From NCBI RefSeq assembly GCF_000340215.1, contig NW_006921534.1, forward strand, positions 3,657,041-3,721,040: DNA of 64,000 bases. The letters are read 5' to 3'. Source of the DNA: Pseudocercospora fijiensis CIRAD86. Its lineage: Eukaryota > Ascomycota > Dothideomycetes > Mycosphaerellales > Mycosphaerellaceae. Below, in pieces: positions 12,940 to 25,030 of the stretch. The notes under the pieces were generated by a model, which made no database searches, was not told where the DNA came from, and saw only the letters and a list, made by a program, of their open reading frames with translations. Positions within the stretch are counted from its first letter, which is position 1. Every line of letters starts with the position of its first letter. The position numbers were made by a program, and so were the translations under genes.

Positions 12940-15900
12940 ATAAAGATACCGGCGTAGGGGCAGGCGGTGACTTAGGATCTCTAAGCCGAATCCTAGGTAG
13001 AGCTATACTAAATAGAAAGAGGGGCTTATCTATAGGCGACGGTGTCGATGCCCTCGAGGATAGAGGGATACTAACTGCGGCGCTACGTAGGAGTTGGCTA
13101 GATTAGAGACCTAGCCGCTGTCGGCGCTACTTATAACGACGTTGCTATATCTCTAGGCTAAATAGTAGCTTCTCTCTTAGCTATAAGTCTTCCGACTCTA
13201 CTAAAGCTATAGCAGTTACAGCGATTAGACTGCTTATATTCGTTTTCCGCTTCTTCTCGATATGCCTATTAATGTCTCGACTAAATATCGCGCGAGCCTT
13301 ATTCTCGAATTTCTTCTCTGCCTACTCGACAAAATCTAGCTCGTATTCTTGTAGCTCTGTTTAGTAGCCGATAAATAGTAGTATTTTAACACTCCCCGTG
13401 CCGTATCTGCCGGCTGCGCTATATTTAGTAACGGCGGCTTCGAACTCGCCGTTATCGGTAATCTTATTCGTGTCGTCCTCGCCTAGGTTCACTGCTGCTA
13501 TTACTATGTTTAACTAGCTGCGGATGTTAAACTTAGACTCTAACTAATCCTCTAGGAGGTTATACGACAAATTTGCGTATAACGATCGAAGATTATAGTT
13601 ATATACAAATTTCTTTAGAGTCGTAGAGGGCGCTTGCCTAAGACATCCTACTAGTAGTATCGAAAATAATTAGCCGAATAGCTGTGCGACAAGTACTATG
13701 TCTAACCGATCGACTACGGTTAGCGTAATAGTATAGGTATTCCTAGCCTAGGGCGTCTTGAGTCTTCTAGTAGGTGTAGCGAATATAGATCCCGGCTACT
13801 ATATTTAGAAGTTTCGACGAGTAGCAAAGTCTTAACTACCCTAATCCTAGACGGTGTCTATATCCCCGCCGCTAGGGTTTGCTTCTATTAGAAGGACTTC
13901 ACTCGCCGCCTTATTATTTAATATTGTCTTTAATGCGCTCGGTAGTAATATTGCGGGTCTCGAGCGGCGACTAGATAATAGCGTAGGTGTTTAAGTAGGC
14001 TCGCGCTTCCGCGCATCCTTATTAGTCTATTGTTGCTTAATAAAGACAGACTACCCTTTGCGGATTAAAGATTCCGATATATCTATACTAATAGCGCTGC
14101 TTAGGTAGCGGAGGCAGAATTCTACGGCGGCGCGATACTGCTCCTTCTTGTTGTTATTATCCTTCTAAGGGCCCTAATTTCTTATATAGCGATTGAGAAT
14201 TTTCTGCTCGTCCTTAAGCTTGCCGTCTAGGAGACCCTACCAATCGTAGACGTAACGCTTTGCTATGCTATTTCCTACTATGTAGTCGGAATAATTTGCG
14301 GGTAGCGCGTCGTTGTTAGGAACAAATGACTATACGACGAGTATATCGATTTCGTCCTCTATAAAGTAACGGCGCTAAGGTGTTAGAGCTAGTAGTAGCG
14401 GCGTCGCAGCGGGCTCCGCTATAGTAGCGGCGGCCGTAGTATGCGGTTATTAAAGCGAAGGTATAGTTGTCGCGGTTGTAGCGACCCGGTGTTGTTTTAA
14501 GCTTCTAAATTAGCGAGGTAAGCTTTCGTTAATTTAGTATCTACGTAAGTAAAGCCGTTACGAAACCGTTTGCTTAGTGACAGGGGTTCGTATTGTATAT
14601 GCGCGCTAGCAGAATCGTGATCTATTACTGCTAGCTGCTCCCTATCTATGTCTCTTATTCGATACCCTCCCTTACATTACTAAGAACTATCGCGAATTAA
14701 TACTAACTATAACTGTAAGTATTTCAGACCTTCGATATTACTCCTTACCCTTTCTAAATACTAAGTCTACCTCGCAATTAGCAAGCTCTCGATGTTTTCT
14801 ATATATACTAGTACGTGTTACGAAGTGCTTCCTTAACTGCTCGGTAGACAATTGTGCAAGGTTAACACTACATCCTCTATTACAAAACAATGCTTTGCGA
14901 TTATATATTGCTCTTTTATCCGATACAATGTAATCAACAACTATATATCGAATAAATGCTAGCCGATCTCCTTTAAAGCGGCAACCCTCCTCTCGGTACT
15001 CGAGGTAGTCTAGTCTATACTATACAACAATAAGGTTTATCTGCGTACAGACATTATCGCGTTCCTTATCTCTTAACTATAGTAGTTCTAGATAGGGAGG
15101 GTTATAGCGACAGTCCTTTCCTTTACTAGAGCGACCTTTTCTACTATAATAGTACTTCCGATCTAAGTTCTCGGGCTAACTCTCTCTGAAAATGTAGAAT
15201 AGATTGGTATAAGAATTGTTTCTATATAGGTGTGATTGCTAACGATAGTCCTAGACTTCTATAGCTATATATAGGGACAGCCCTATCTGCATTACCTTAG
15301 ATATCGCAGCGGTTAGCGAGTGAAAACTGCTACAAATGCATCTTAGGTCGAGCGGCTATATATTAAAGTCGTAAAACGAGTAAATTCCGGAATTGCTTGC
15401 AAAGCGTTTACCGGCTTTCCCGTCCCTTTTAAGTAGTAGTATATAGCCAAATTCGCAATAGAAGGTTTAGATCTTTTCGAACGCGGCCTTTGTAATCGCA
15501 TACTCTCTACGCTATTCTAGATTAAGGCCTAGATTAGTAAAGTATTGCTAGACGAAGCTTCTATAGCGCTATTGTACGATGTCTTGCGAGAATATCTATA
15601 TTATACACTTCGGTATATTATTGATTACTGCGAAGTCTTCCGCGTATACCTCGTCTAGCGCTAGTGTGTTAATATACTTACGTCGCTCGTGCTATAGAGA
15701 ATGTTCCGTAGGTACAGTAATTGTAGCGACACTATCCCCCTTAGCCTAATTAGTATACGCCTTTAGACTAGAGCGATAAGCTTGCGTAGGTACAACTAAT
15801 GCCCGAGCGAGTGCTTAAGCGACTATGTCGGACGATGCTTAAGTAGACTAACGCCCGCCTATAGTAGTGCGATTACTACTAGGAGCGATAGGCACGCTCG

Positions 15901-17950
15901 TCGGCACATTTGGTAAATTGCTAGCTATAGCAGATATTCTATAAGCAGGTTAAAAGGGTTTCACTATAGGCTTTCGTCCTAGCCTCTGCGGTAGCTTCTA
16001 CGGCGGGGTTTCCTAGATCTAATCTAGCGAGCTCTATAGAATCTCTAGCAAGGTACTATAGTCAGACGAGGCAATAATACCTAGGATGTTAGGTAGAAGT
16101 GCTAATAGGCTCTATGTCTCGTATATTATAAATCTCTTCTGCTTCTTTATAGGAGGTGTCTACAATTCGCCCTAAATCTCTATATCGCGTTTCGTACCTC
16201 GTGCATCTATATAAGATTGCTGCTATACCTAGCGTAGTATATAAGGCTAGTTATTATTTCGACCTGTTATGCTAGCTCGTAGTCTGCCGCTAGTTTGCTC
16301 GGCGTTAATGTTAGCGGTATACGTATCTTAGAGTAGCTTAGGAGTCGTAGATTCTAGGCTGTTATTAGCAACTAGAGCAACTCCCGTAAGATAGATAAGA
16401 TCCTCTCTCGTTGTTCTTACTCTCCCGTACCTTCGGAGTACTCTTATAGCGGATACAAAATTCGATAGCGAGAATTAGGCGGCATAGTTACACTTTAAGA
16501 GCCTCGTAAGCTCGCTAAGCTATACGTACTTGTCCTTGTATCGCTCTAAGATATCGATAATCGTATATATAAGAGCTACAGTAGGTTTACGTTTTGTTGT
16601 TAGAGAGGCTATATCGGAGCCCCGATATAACTCTATATTAGGTCGAGGTAGAGAGACGGGCTCTGTATCGTCTAGCGATCGCTTCGGCTACTAACCGTAA
16701 GCAGATACTAGAGAGTCTCTACTATATATACTAATATCGCGGCGTCTATTGTTATAAGGACTTAGTGTATAGGTAATCTAAGAGGGGCTATCTCGCTCTC
16801 TAGATATTGTATAGTAAGCAGCTAACGTACTGCCTTAAGGAGCATTAGGATCTTAACGAGCATTAAAGTCTTAACTAGTATCAAAGTCTAGAGGAGTATT
16901 AAAGCCTAGAGGAGCTAGCAAATCTTAACCGGCATCAAAGTCTTAACTAGCATTAAAGTCTAGAGGAGTATCAAAGCCTAGAGGAGCTAGCAAATCTTAA
17001 CCGGCATTAAAGTCTTAACTAGCATCAAAGTCTAGAGGAGCTAGCAAATCTTAACCGGCATTAAAGTCTTAACTAGTATTAAAGCCTAGAGGAGCTAGCA
17101 AATCTTAACCGGCATCAAAGTCTTAACTAGTATTAAAGTCTAGAGGAGCTAGCAAATCTTAACGAGCATTAAAGTCTTAACTAGCTACTAAACGTCGAGG
17201 AAGCTGCGAATATCGAGGAGCTAATAAGTCTTAAGGAGCAGTAACGTTTTAGGAGTGCTCTGAATTTTGGTAGCGCTTCGACTGCTAGAGAGGAAGCTGC
17301 TCTTTTCTCGCCGGTCTTAGCGCCTACTCTGTTCTAGACGGTCTCGGCGCCTGCTGTTTTATCGACGGCCTCGGCTCCTGCTCTTCCTCTTCCTCTTCCT
17401 CTTCCTCGGTATCGAAGCCGTACTATTCTAGGTATTCTTCTGCTACCGTAGCACTAACATTCTTACGAATAGGTGCGCCGAAGTTTGTACTACGTAACTA
17501 AGTAGGCTAGGAAGGTTCTAACTCTTAAGCTCGTTGCTTTAGTTCGGTAGATAGAGGTAGCGTATTGCCCTATATGTCGGCAATAGGCCTAGTCTTCCGT
17601 ATGTTAGTAAGCGGGTATACTAGTTCCCTAAGTACTACTAACCTTCTTTGCGCTAGTACGTATGCTTCCCGTCTGTAACGTACGTGACTTTGTAGTAGCT
17701 TTCGAAAGTAACTCCTTAAGGTATTTGAGGCTCGCGAACTTATCCTTTAGATCGTCGTAACGTACTAACTAAATTCTACTGTCGATCTATTACGCGAGTT
17801 CTGTTTCTGTAAGTAGGTACTAACTAGCACTAGGAATGTGCTATCCGTAGGCTCTAACTTGCTCTCGGAGCTTAGCGATGTCCTGCGCGAGCTAACAGCT
17901 ACGGATTAAACGACGTCTCGTTAATCTCCTCTAGCTCGTAAACGGCGTAG
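12940..17950 (-). pseudogene. ORF-Z, copy A: very long unrecognised frame, RIP-mutated
   Basis: A chain of minus-strand segments reads with natural composition and RIP-type stops. From the N-terminus: a charged helix-like stretch with LAQDIAKLREQVRAYG near 17850; an acidic EEEEEEEEQEPRP tract near 17390; Trp/Asp-rich hexapeptide repeats at 16830-17190; RIPLTLTPSKLAADYE near 16300; RFASNSGIYSFYDF near 15380; a small Cys segment ALFCNRGCSVNLAQLSTEQL near 14840-14900; and C-terminal segments LLVGCLRQAPSTTLKKF near 13640 and AVNLGEDDTNKITDNGEF near 13470. I do not recognise the family, and it may be more than one protein. The same order is preserved in copy B, so it belongs with the SNF2 gene. 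Confidence 0.6.
16830..17190 (-). repeat. 18-bp based tandem repeats inside ORF-Z, copy A
   Basis: The unit is GAGCATTAAAGTCTTAAC-like on the plus strand, combined into a 54-bp higher-order unit with GAGGAGCTAGCAAATCTTAA. On the minus strand they read as xDFNAG/xDLLAPL-type units, where x is almost always a stop codon (TAG or TAA) that would have been Trp or Gln before RIP. Confidence 0.8.
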
Positions 17951-20272
17951 AAGTTATTGTCGGTAGTTGCGGTTGTAATCCTCCGAAGGATCAGTTTAGA
18001 GATTCGTACCTAGTAATACTGCTAGCGGCGGAGTGCACGAAGTCTAATCACCAGTCTGCTTAGTTTAGTGTAATTATCCGAGGTGTATCTACTTGCGCTT
18101 GCCTTATTGTCTATTGCCGCCGCCGCTATTGCCTCTATTTTTAGATTACTACTAAAAGTCCTGCTATTAAACAGCCGCCGCAGTCTTCTAGTAAGAATCG
18201 CTAGTCGTTAGTAAATACGCCTACTTACTAGTTACTAGGTTATAATATATCGATTAGCGGCGACTACTGTAGTATATATTATCGTAGGTCTAATAGCTAC
18301 GGTATAGGCACATTCGCGACGACTATTAAATAGTAAAGACCGCTTAGTATAGTAGGCGTAAATAGAAGGCGCTATTAGTAAAAGACTTAGTATATAACGT
18401 CTATTAAACTACCGTCGTCTAAGGAATATATACTATATTAAAAGTGCCGTCGTCTACGTCGTACGTATTCTAAAGTACTAAGTTAGTAACCTATATAGGC
18501 TTAAATTGCGATAGTAGAGGTACTTTAAGCGATAGCGGAGAATAATAGTAACTATTTCTATACTAATTAGTATAGAGACTAGTCGCTATATACTCTATTA
18601 TACGTTAGGTCGCTACGCCTAGCGTAAATAGGCCCCTTACTAGCGGCGGTCGTTATAGGTAGTAAGGTTATTACTCTACGTAGACTATCTCTTAAACGCG
18701 ACTAATCGATAGTAAAGCGCCTATACCTATTAGATAGTAAATAAGGTACTACTATCTTCGTATCGCTATTAATATTGCTAGAGCTATTATAATAGCTCTA
18801 TCGCCGCTAAGAGGCGTATATATTTAGTATAATACTACCTAGTAATATCGTCTCGATAGGTTAATAATAAGTACGCTAGTACTACTATTTCTGCCTTCCT
18901 AACCTTCTAATAGTAGTCGTAAGTAATGTTCTTAATAGGACTATAAGTTAGAAGATAGCGGTCCTTTAATATAGTACTAGTAATACTATAAAGTATCGTT
19001 TAAGCCCTATAGTGCTTATTCTATTCGAGCGGAGCGACGGCGTAGAGCTCGATAATAAAGTTAGATTTGTGCAATATTGTAATAATAGCTATTGTTGTTA
19101 TAGTTATTAGTAACGTAAAGTAGAAGAAATGGCCTTAGGCTCGATATATATAATTGCGATTCGAATTGTTAACTAATTATATCGCGCGCTCTGTTTTACG
19201 GGCGTATCTTTTAAATTTAGCCTCCCTCTATACGTTATATAGCACTAATCTAATTTGTTCTCGAGCTCTACGCTAGATTTACTAGATACCTTCTATAACT
19301 ATTTACTCGCTTCGCTCGCTTAGGTTGCTCTAGGTGCCTATTAAATCTATCGCTCCGCTCGAATTAACTTCCTCGTTATTATCGTCTTTAATAGGGTTAT
19401 TATCGTTTACTAGTTTAAGCTACTTGCTATAAGTCTTCGGCGAGTTATTATATTACGAAATACCCTACTATTTGCGCTTCCTTATCGATAGGAGGCCGAT
19501 ATAGTCGCCTCGTTCTTAGCAACTCTTCGCAGAACTATATAATAACTTATCTACTAAACTATTTACTCGCTTAAGCCGCGATATATTATTACTATTAAGG
19601 CCTTTATAGTTAAAGAAATACTTAATATAGCAATCTGCCTACTTCGTAGTTATGCTATTACCTAGAATCTCTTAATTATACTAAATATAGCGATACGGTT
19701 AGCACTACTGCTTCTAGAAGAGGTACTAGTATATATCGGGGAGTTAATTATCGAGTTGTAGTTAATATCGTATCTAGTTTAGAAGACCTAAATTAGCCCT
19801 CTTCTAAGCTAGTCGATATTGCTTAGTAATAGCCGTTTAAAGGTAGTATAGTTGCTATAATAGTTTATAGAAGCGCTTATAATAGTAATATAAAATAGCT
19901 ATTATAATATAGTAGTATAGTAGTGCTATATTCTAGGTATAGGCTGCTTTAAGGTATGGCTAGTCGTAGTATAGGAATAAAGTCTATAGATATTAGGGTT
20001 TAGGTATAGGAAAATTAAAGATAATATAACTAGCTTAAAGCTTAATTGATTTACACTTTTTAATATTAGTTAATCTAAGATTAAAGCTATAGCAGATAGA
20101 TTTCAAATTACTGTAAGAATGTACTAAAAGTATATAGGGGTTTGTTATTAGAAACGTCGGGCCGTGGCAGTCGTACTGCTACTAGCGCGCTCCCGCTCCC
20201 GCCTCTACTCCCGCTAATACCTTTCTTTCTTTCCTTCTTCCTAGCCCCGAATACTGTCTATATAGCACTCGA
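17951..20272. other. AT-rich upstream flank of SNF2/ORF-Z copy A, no gene seen
   Basis: No reading frame here looks coding. The part from about 18060 to 18400 is homologous to 30630-30974, upstream of copy B (shared stretches include TTATAATATATCGATTAGCG), so the repeated element extends beyond ORF-Z. A 14-bp inverted repeat at 19024-19037/19350-19363 lies inside. Dinucleotides are strongly RIP-like. Confidence 0.6.
19024..19363. repeat. Inverted repeat pair (TTCGAGCGGAGCGA), possible small non-autonomous element
   Basis: TTCGAGCGGAGCGA at 19024-19037 is the exact reverse complement of TCGCTCCGCTCGAA at 19350-19363, giving a ~340-bp unit with no coding content. No convincing target duplication flanks it, so a MITE is only one possibility. 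Confidence 0.4.
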
Positions 20273-20965
20273 CTCCTTATAGATCTTGCTAAAAGTCGTG
20301 CCTAGCACGCTCAAATCATGCCCTGCATATACCGGCCTAACTCCTTAAGGATCTTGCTAAAAGTCGTGCCTAGTACGCTTAAATCATGCCCTATATATAC
20401 CGGCCTAACTCCTCGTGGATCTTGCTAAAAGTCGTGCCTAGTACGCTCAAATTATGCCCTGCATATACCGGCCTAACTCCTTATAGATCTTGCTAAAAGT
20501 CGTGCCTAGCACGCTTAAATCATGCCCTGTATGTACCGGCCTAACTCCTTATAGATCTTGCTGAAAGTCGTGCCTAGCACGCTCAAATTATGCCCTGCAT
20601 ATACCGGCCTAACTCCTTATAGATCTTGCTAAAAGTCGTGCCTAGCACGCTCAAATCATGCCCTGTATATACCGGCCTAACTCCTTATAGATCTTGCTAA
20701 AAGTCGTGCCTAGCACGCTCAAATCATGCCCTATATATACCGGCCTGACTCCTTATAGATCTTGCTAAAAGTCGTGCCTAGCACGCTCAAATTATGCCCT
20801 GCATATACCGGCCTGACTCCTTATAGATCTTGCTAAAAGTCGTGCCTAGCACGCTTAAATTATACCCTACATATACCGGCCTAACTCCTTATAGATCTTG
20901 CTAAAAGTCGTGCCTAGCACGCTTAAATTATGCCCTACATGTATCCCGCTTGACTCCTTATAGAT
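20273..20965. repeat. 68-bp satellite array, ten units plus a partial
   Basis: Units begin at about 20273, 20341, 20409 and so on in 68-bp steps, each starting CTCCTTATAGATCTTGCTAA and ending in ATATACCGGCCTAA. Units differ mainly by C/T and G/A changes at CpA/TpG (for example AAATCATGCC against AAATTATGCC, and CTGCATATACC against CTATATATACC), so RIP acted on them independently. The following 20990-21060 is unique and GC-richer. Confidence 0.92.
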
Positions 20966-21074
20966 CTTACGTAGGCCGCGCGAATAGTAGGCACCTTTAC
21001 GCGGTGCGCGGTGTGAGTAGCGAAAGCGAAACTGAGACCTACTAGCCTATATAGCGAACATGAAAAATTAGACT

Positions 21075-21845
21075 TTAAAAATCTTGATCTCCAAAAATAG
21101 ACTTAGATCTTAGACCCTTAAAGATCTTGACCCTACCCTTAAAAATCTTAGACCCTCAAAGATCTTAACCCTTAAAGATCTTAACCCTACCCTTAAAAAT
21201 CTTAGACCCTTAAAGATCTTAACCCTACCCTCAAAAATCTTAGACCCTTAAAGATCTTGATCCTCTAAAATCTTAGACCCTTAAAGATCTTAGACCCTCT
21301 AAAATCTTAGACCCTTAAAGATCTTAGACCCTTAAAGATCTTAACCCTTAAAGATCTTAACCCTACCCTCAAAAATCTTAGACCCTTAAAGATCTTAACC
21401 CTCTAAAATCTTAGACCCTTAAAGATCTTAGACCCTCCAAAATCTTAGACCCTTAAAGATCTTAGACCCTTAAAGATCTTAACCCTTAAAGATCTTAACC
21501 CTACCCTTAAAAATCTTAGACCCTCAAAGATCTTAACCCTCTAAAATCTTAGACCCTTAAAGATCTTAGACCCTTAAAGATCTTAACCCTCTAAATTCTT
21601 AGACCCTCTAAAATCTTGACCCTTAAAGATCTTAACCCTTAAAGATCTTAGACCCTTAAAGATCTTAGACCCTTAAAGATCTTAGACCCTTAAAGATCTT
21701 AGACCCTTAAAGATCTTAGACCCTTAAAGATCTTAGACCCTTAAAGATCTTAGACCCTTAAAGATCTTAGACCCTTAAAGATCTTAGACCCTTAGAGATC
21801 TTAGACCCTTAGAGATCTTAACCTTTAAAGATCTTAACCTTTATA
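21075..21845. repeat. 16-17-bp satellite array with a palindromic core
   Basis: About 45 copies of AGACCCTTAAAGATCTT (17 bp) or AACCCTTAAAGATCTT (16 bp). Most units carry the palindrome TAAAGATCTTA. No coding potential. The array lies between copies A and B, directly after the 68-bp satellite. The sequence between 21846 and 22089 is non-repetitive, with no gene recognised. Confidence 0.92.
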
Positions 21846-22089
21846 GCCTTGCCTCGGGCATTGCTCTATAATAGAAGACCGAGACTAGTAGGACTAAGGG
21901 TACGCAGAGTACATAGAAGAATGAACAAGACCTACTTTTCCCGACCCCTATTACTACTACTTTTCTTTCGCTCTCCTGCATCTTATTAGCCTTTATACTA
22001 GAGGATTCTAGACCCTATTGCCTAGCTCCTCTTTTACTGATATCGAATGCTCGATCTGTACGCCGTTAGGGTAATATCGAGCTATTCTT

Positions 22090-24624
22090 ACTAAGCGCTT
22101 TTGGTTTTCCTAAGTCGCCTTAGTACTTGCCTACTAACCCCTACAATGCCCTAGTCAAGGTCCGCTACAATTATCGGGTTCGCTTAGATTACGTTACGAA
22201 TACGCCTAGCTATATATATAGAGCAGACGAGAATGTCCGCGCCCGACGTCTAGGACCGATTAAACTCTGCGATTAGTTGTAATCGCTAGTTAGCGTCCTT
22301 CGGTACCCTAGAGTTGAAAAGCTGCGAATCTAGACTAGCCTTCTTGCACGCCTAGATAGAAGTGTTAGTATATTGCCTTAGCTCTTGTTTACGAAGGCAG
22401 AGCTTACTAGATTGATAGTGTAAGCTACTATATTAGAATAGCTTATTACTATAGCCTTGCGGCCCTTATTATCTTTAACGGTGTTAGCCGTCTGCTTCTA
22501 GAGCTCCGCGATAATGTCCTTAATGCGTAGGCTTTCTATAAGCTCCGTAAGGAAGTAAGTATATAGGTCCTTTTTAGGCTTGCTTAGCTAGCCGAAAGAA
22601 TTAATCTCCTTTGTCGTAAATTCTGTTTCCTACTCCTTACTAGACAACAGCGCGTAGCCTTTAGCCTTCGGCTCCTTGTCCTCTTTGTAGATAAACCTAG
22701 CAAGGGCATCGTAGTAGTTCGTCTGCACCTAGTCGCTTATGCGAGTCGGTAAGGTAAGGCCGCTTCTGTCTTTAGATAGCAGAGTCGACAGGGTAGTTCT
22801 AATTCGTGTCCTATAAGAGCTATAGGAATTTGATTCTTCTAAAACCCCTAGCAATGTTTATTTCTGAATCGATCCCCGGGCAATGTTTCACTCTAGCTTC
22901 TGCGTCCGTATAGTTAGTTTATCGATAATATCTCGACGTAGCTAGGTGTTTACAAGGTCCTCCGCTATATCCTCTAAGGGTCACTTCTTCTGTTAGGGTT
23001 TTATTACGTTAGATGGCTAGGCAGATTTACATATCCGTAGTATAAGAAGGTCCCTTAACAATAGTATAGGTAATTTAGCTATTAAGATTTCAGGTTCCCT
23101 AAGGGAATTATTTTCTTTAAGGCTCTCCGCCTAAAACTTGCTCGTAGCGACCGATTATCCTCTTGAAGCCCTCGCCTAGACTCTTACCTCTAAACTCGTT
23201 ACATGCTTTAACTTCTTTTCCTAGATAGGAATCTTAGACTCTCCTTATTGCTATAACGACCTAAGATGTCGAAGACTCTAAACTGTTTAACTATTAGCCT
23301 CTACGTTCTAGCGATTAGGGTGCCTATTACGAAATACACTACACATTTCGTGTTACAGTTCCCGCTTAGCTTGTAAAGCGTACTTATGCTGTTCGTATGC
23401 ATTCTAAATTCCTCGTTAGCCTCGTCTACTACGATAGCTCTAACTAGAAGAGTGTTATAGGTCGCGGTTTTCGAATTAGTCGAGCTATTTACGTTAGGCC
23501 TGCCCTCTTAGGTCCTCCTAAGCTATACGGTCGTAATAGAGAAATTCCAGTTCTCGTAGGATATATAGAAACCACCCTTTAGCACGAATACGAGCTTCTT
23601 ATATAGACTGAGGGGCGCCTTAGTAATGATTGGATTTTGCGTAGAGCCCGGCTAGCTAATTCCTTTTAGGTACTTATCTACCTTAGGAGTACGGACGCGA
23701 TTAGCCCTAAAGCCTATTACGTCTGCCTTTTAAAGAGCTTAATACTATCTATTTCCTCTTTCGCATTATCTATATTAGGCGGGCCGAAGCCGTACAGTCT
23801 AATGCCTAGCTCCTCGAAGTTCGTATAAGTAAGGAATTTCCCTATAGCGTCGGGTTTCAATACGACAGTTAGGCACAGAGCTATAATGCCTCTACGAAGC
23901 CTAAAACTACGCTATAGGTCGCGCTACTTACATCTATAGGGGATAGAGAACTTATTCGTAGATAGGCATTCCGAATTTTCCGTACCCTATAGAAGGTATA
24001 CCTCTCTATTATTTTCTTCCAATCGTAGTCTTTAAGTATATCGGCAATCTACCTATCGAAAACGAAGACTATAAGTTGCTCTATAGTCTTACCGAGACCT
24101 ATAATGTCGCCTAAGATTCTATAGGCTTCTCGAGTATACTACGGTCGGCAGAATATAAGCTAAGCAGCTTTAGGCATATACTAGGCGTATAGCTTTACCT
24201 CGAAGCCCGGTAGGGGAATGCGTATATACAGATATACGAAAAGATGCGGTACTAGTTGTAGGTATAGGCAGATGTGTTTAATATACGGTCCCTTTATCTA
24301 CTCTAACTCGGTAGTATAACTCTAGTTGAGATCCCCTACCTAGGTTTGCTTAATACGGTCGAGGAGCTCTTTATAGGTCTGACTTGGAATATAAGGGGTC
24401 GCCTCTACCTACTCCTCTAGGTCGTCCGGCTCCGGATTGCCCGTATCTATATTAACCCTAGACCGAGCGCGTCTAGCAGTCCTACTATTCCTTATAGGCT
24501 CCGAGTTAGTATTAGAGTCGAGCGGCCTAGTACGAGCATAACGATCTCGTATACGTTTACCGCTATCTAACCCTCTTCCGTTTCTCGTTAGACTATTATT
24601 AAGACCTTTACTTAATCTATACAT
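22090..24624 (-). pseudogene. SNF2-type helicase, copy B, both helicase domains present, RIP-mutated
   Basis: The frame starts at 24624 with the same basic N-terminus as copy A (MYRLSKGLNNSL..). Motif I lies near 24080-24130 and motif II VDEANEEFR near 23410-23450. Here too motif II has Asn instead of His, so that residue predates the duplication. Unlike copy A the C-terminal helicase lobe is visible: KAIVISYSNIVAYTINLVS near 22420-22470, then after a frame change LIAEFNRSxTSGADILVCS near 22210-22290 and an arginine-rich motif VI-like stretch near 22100. Many RIP stops and at least one frameshift make it non-functional. It is useful as the fuller reference for the element. Confidence 0.8.
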
Positions 24625-24639
24625 TTAGATAACTTTCTC

Positions 24640-25030
24640 GAGGAGCGAAGATCCCGGGTAGAGCTCCCGGCGCGGCAGTGTCTATAGTCGACTCTTAACT
24701 ATTTTCCTTAAGTCTAGAACTTTGAGCATTCTTTTAAGATATAGAGGGTACGGCTAAAGCATTCGATGCGGTAGTGTTTATAGTCGACCCTTAACTATTT
24801 TCCTTAAGTCTAGAACATTAAGCATTCTCTTAAGAATTCTCTTAAGGATTCTCTTAAGTATTCTCTTTAGGATTCTGTTAAGTATTCTCTTCAGGATTCT
24901 GTTAAGCATTCTCTTAAGGATTCTGTTAAGTATTCTCTTAAGCATTCTCTTAAGCATTCTCTTAAGCATTCTCTTAAGCATTCTCTTAAGCATTCTCTTA
25001 AGCATTCTCTTAAGGCGTAGAGGGTACGGC
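24640..25030 (-). repeat. 12-bp minisatellite between SNF2 and ORF-Z, copy B
   Basis: A CTCTTAAGCATT 12-mer array at about 24826-25012, flanked by the same GCGCGGCAG / CTTAAGTCTAGAAC spacers as in copy A. Short open frames across it (Met-Leu-Lys-Arg or Arg-Glu-Cys-Leu repeats) are by-products of the 12-bp period. Confidence 0.88.

Noticed and set aside
20273..21845. CRISPR-like or telomeric array
   Set aside because: Units are contiguous with no unique spacers, and this is a eukaryotic genome. The 17-mer contains TTAGACCC, not TTAGGG/CCCTAA telomere repeats.
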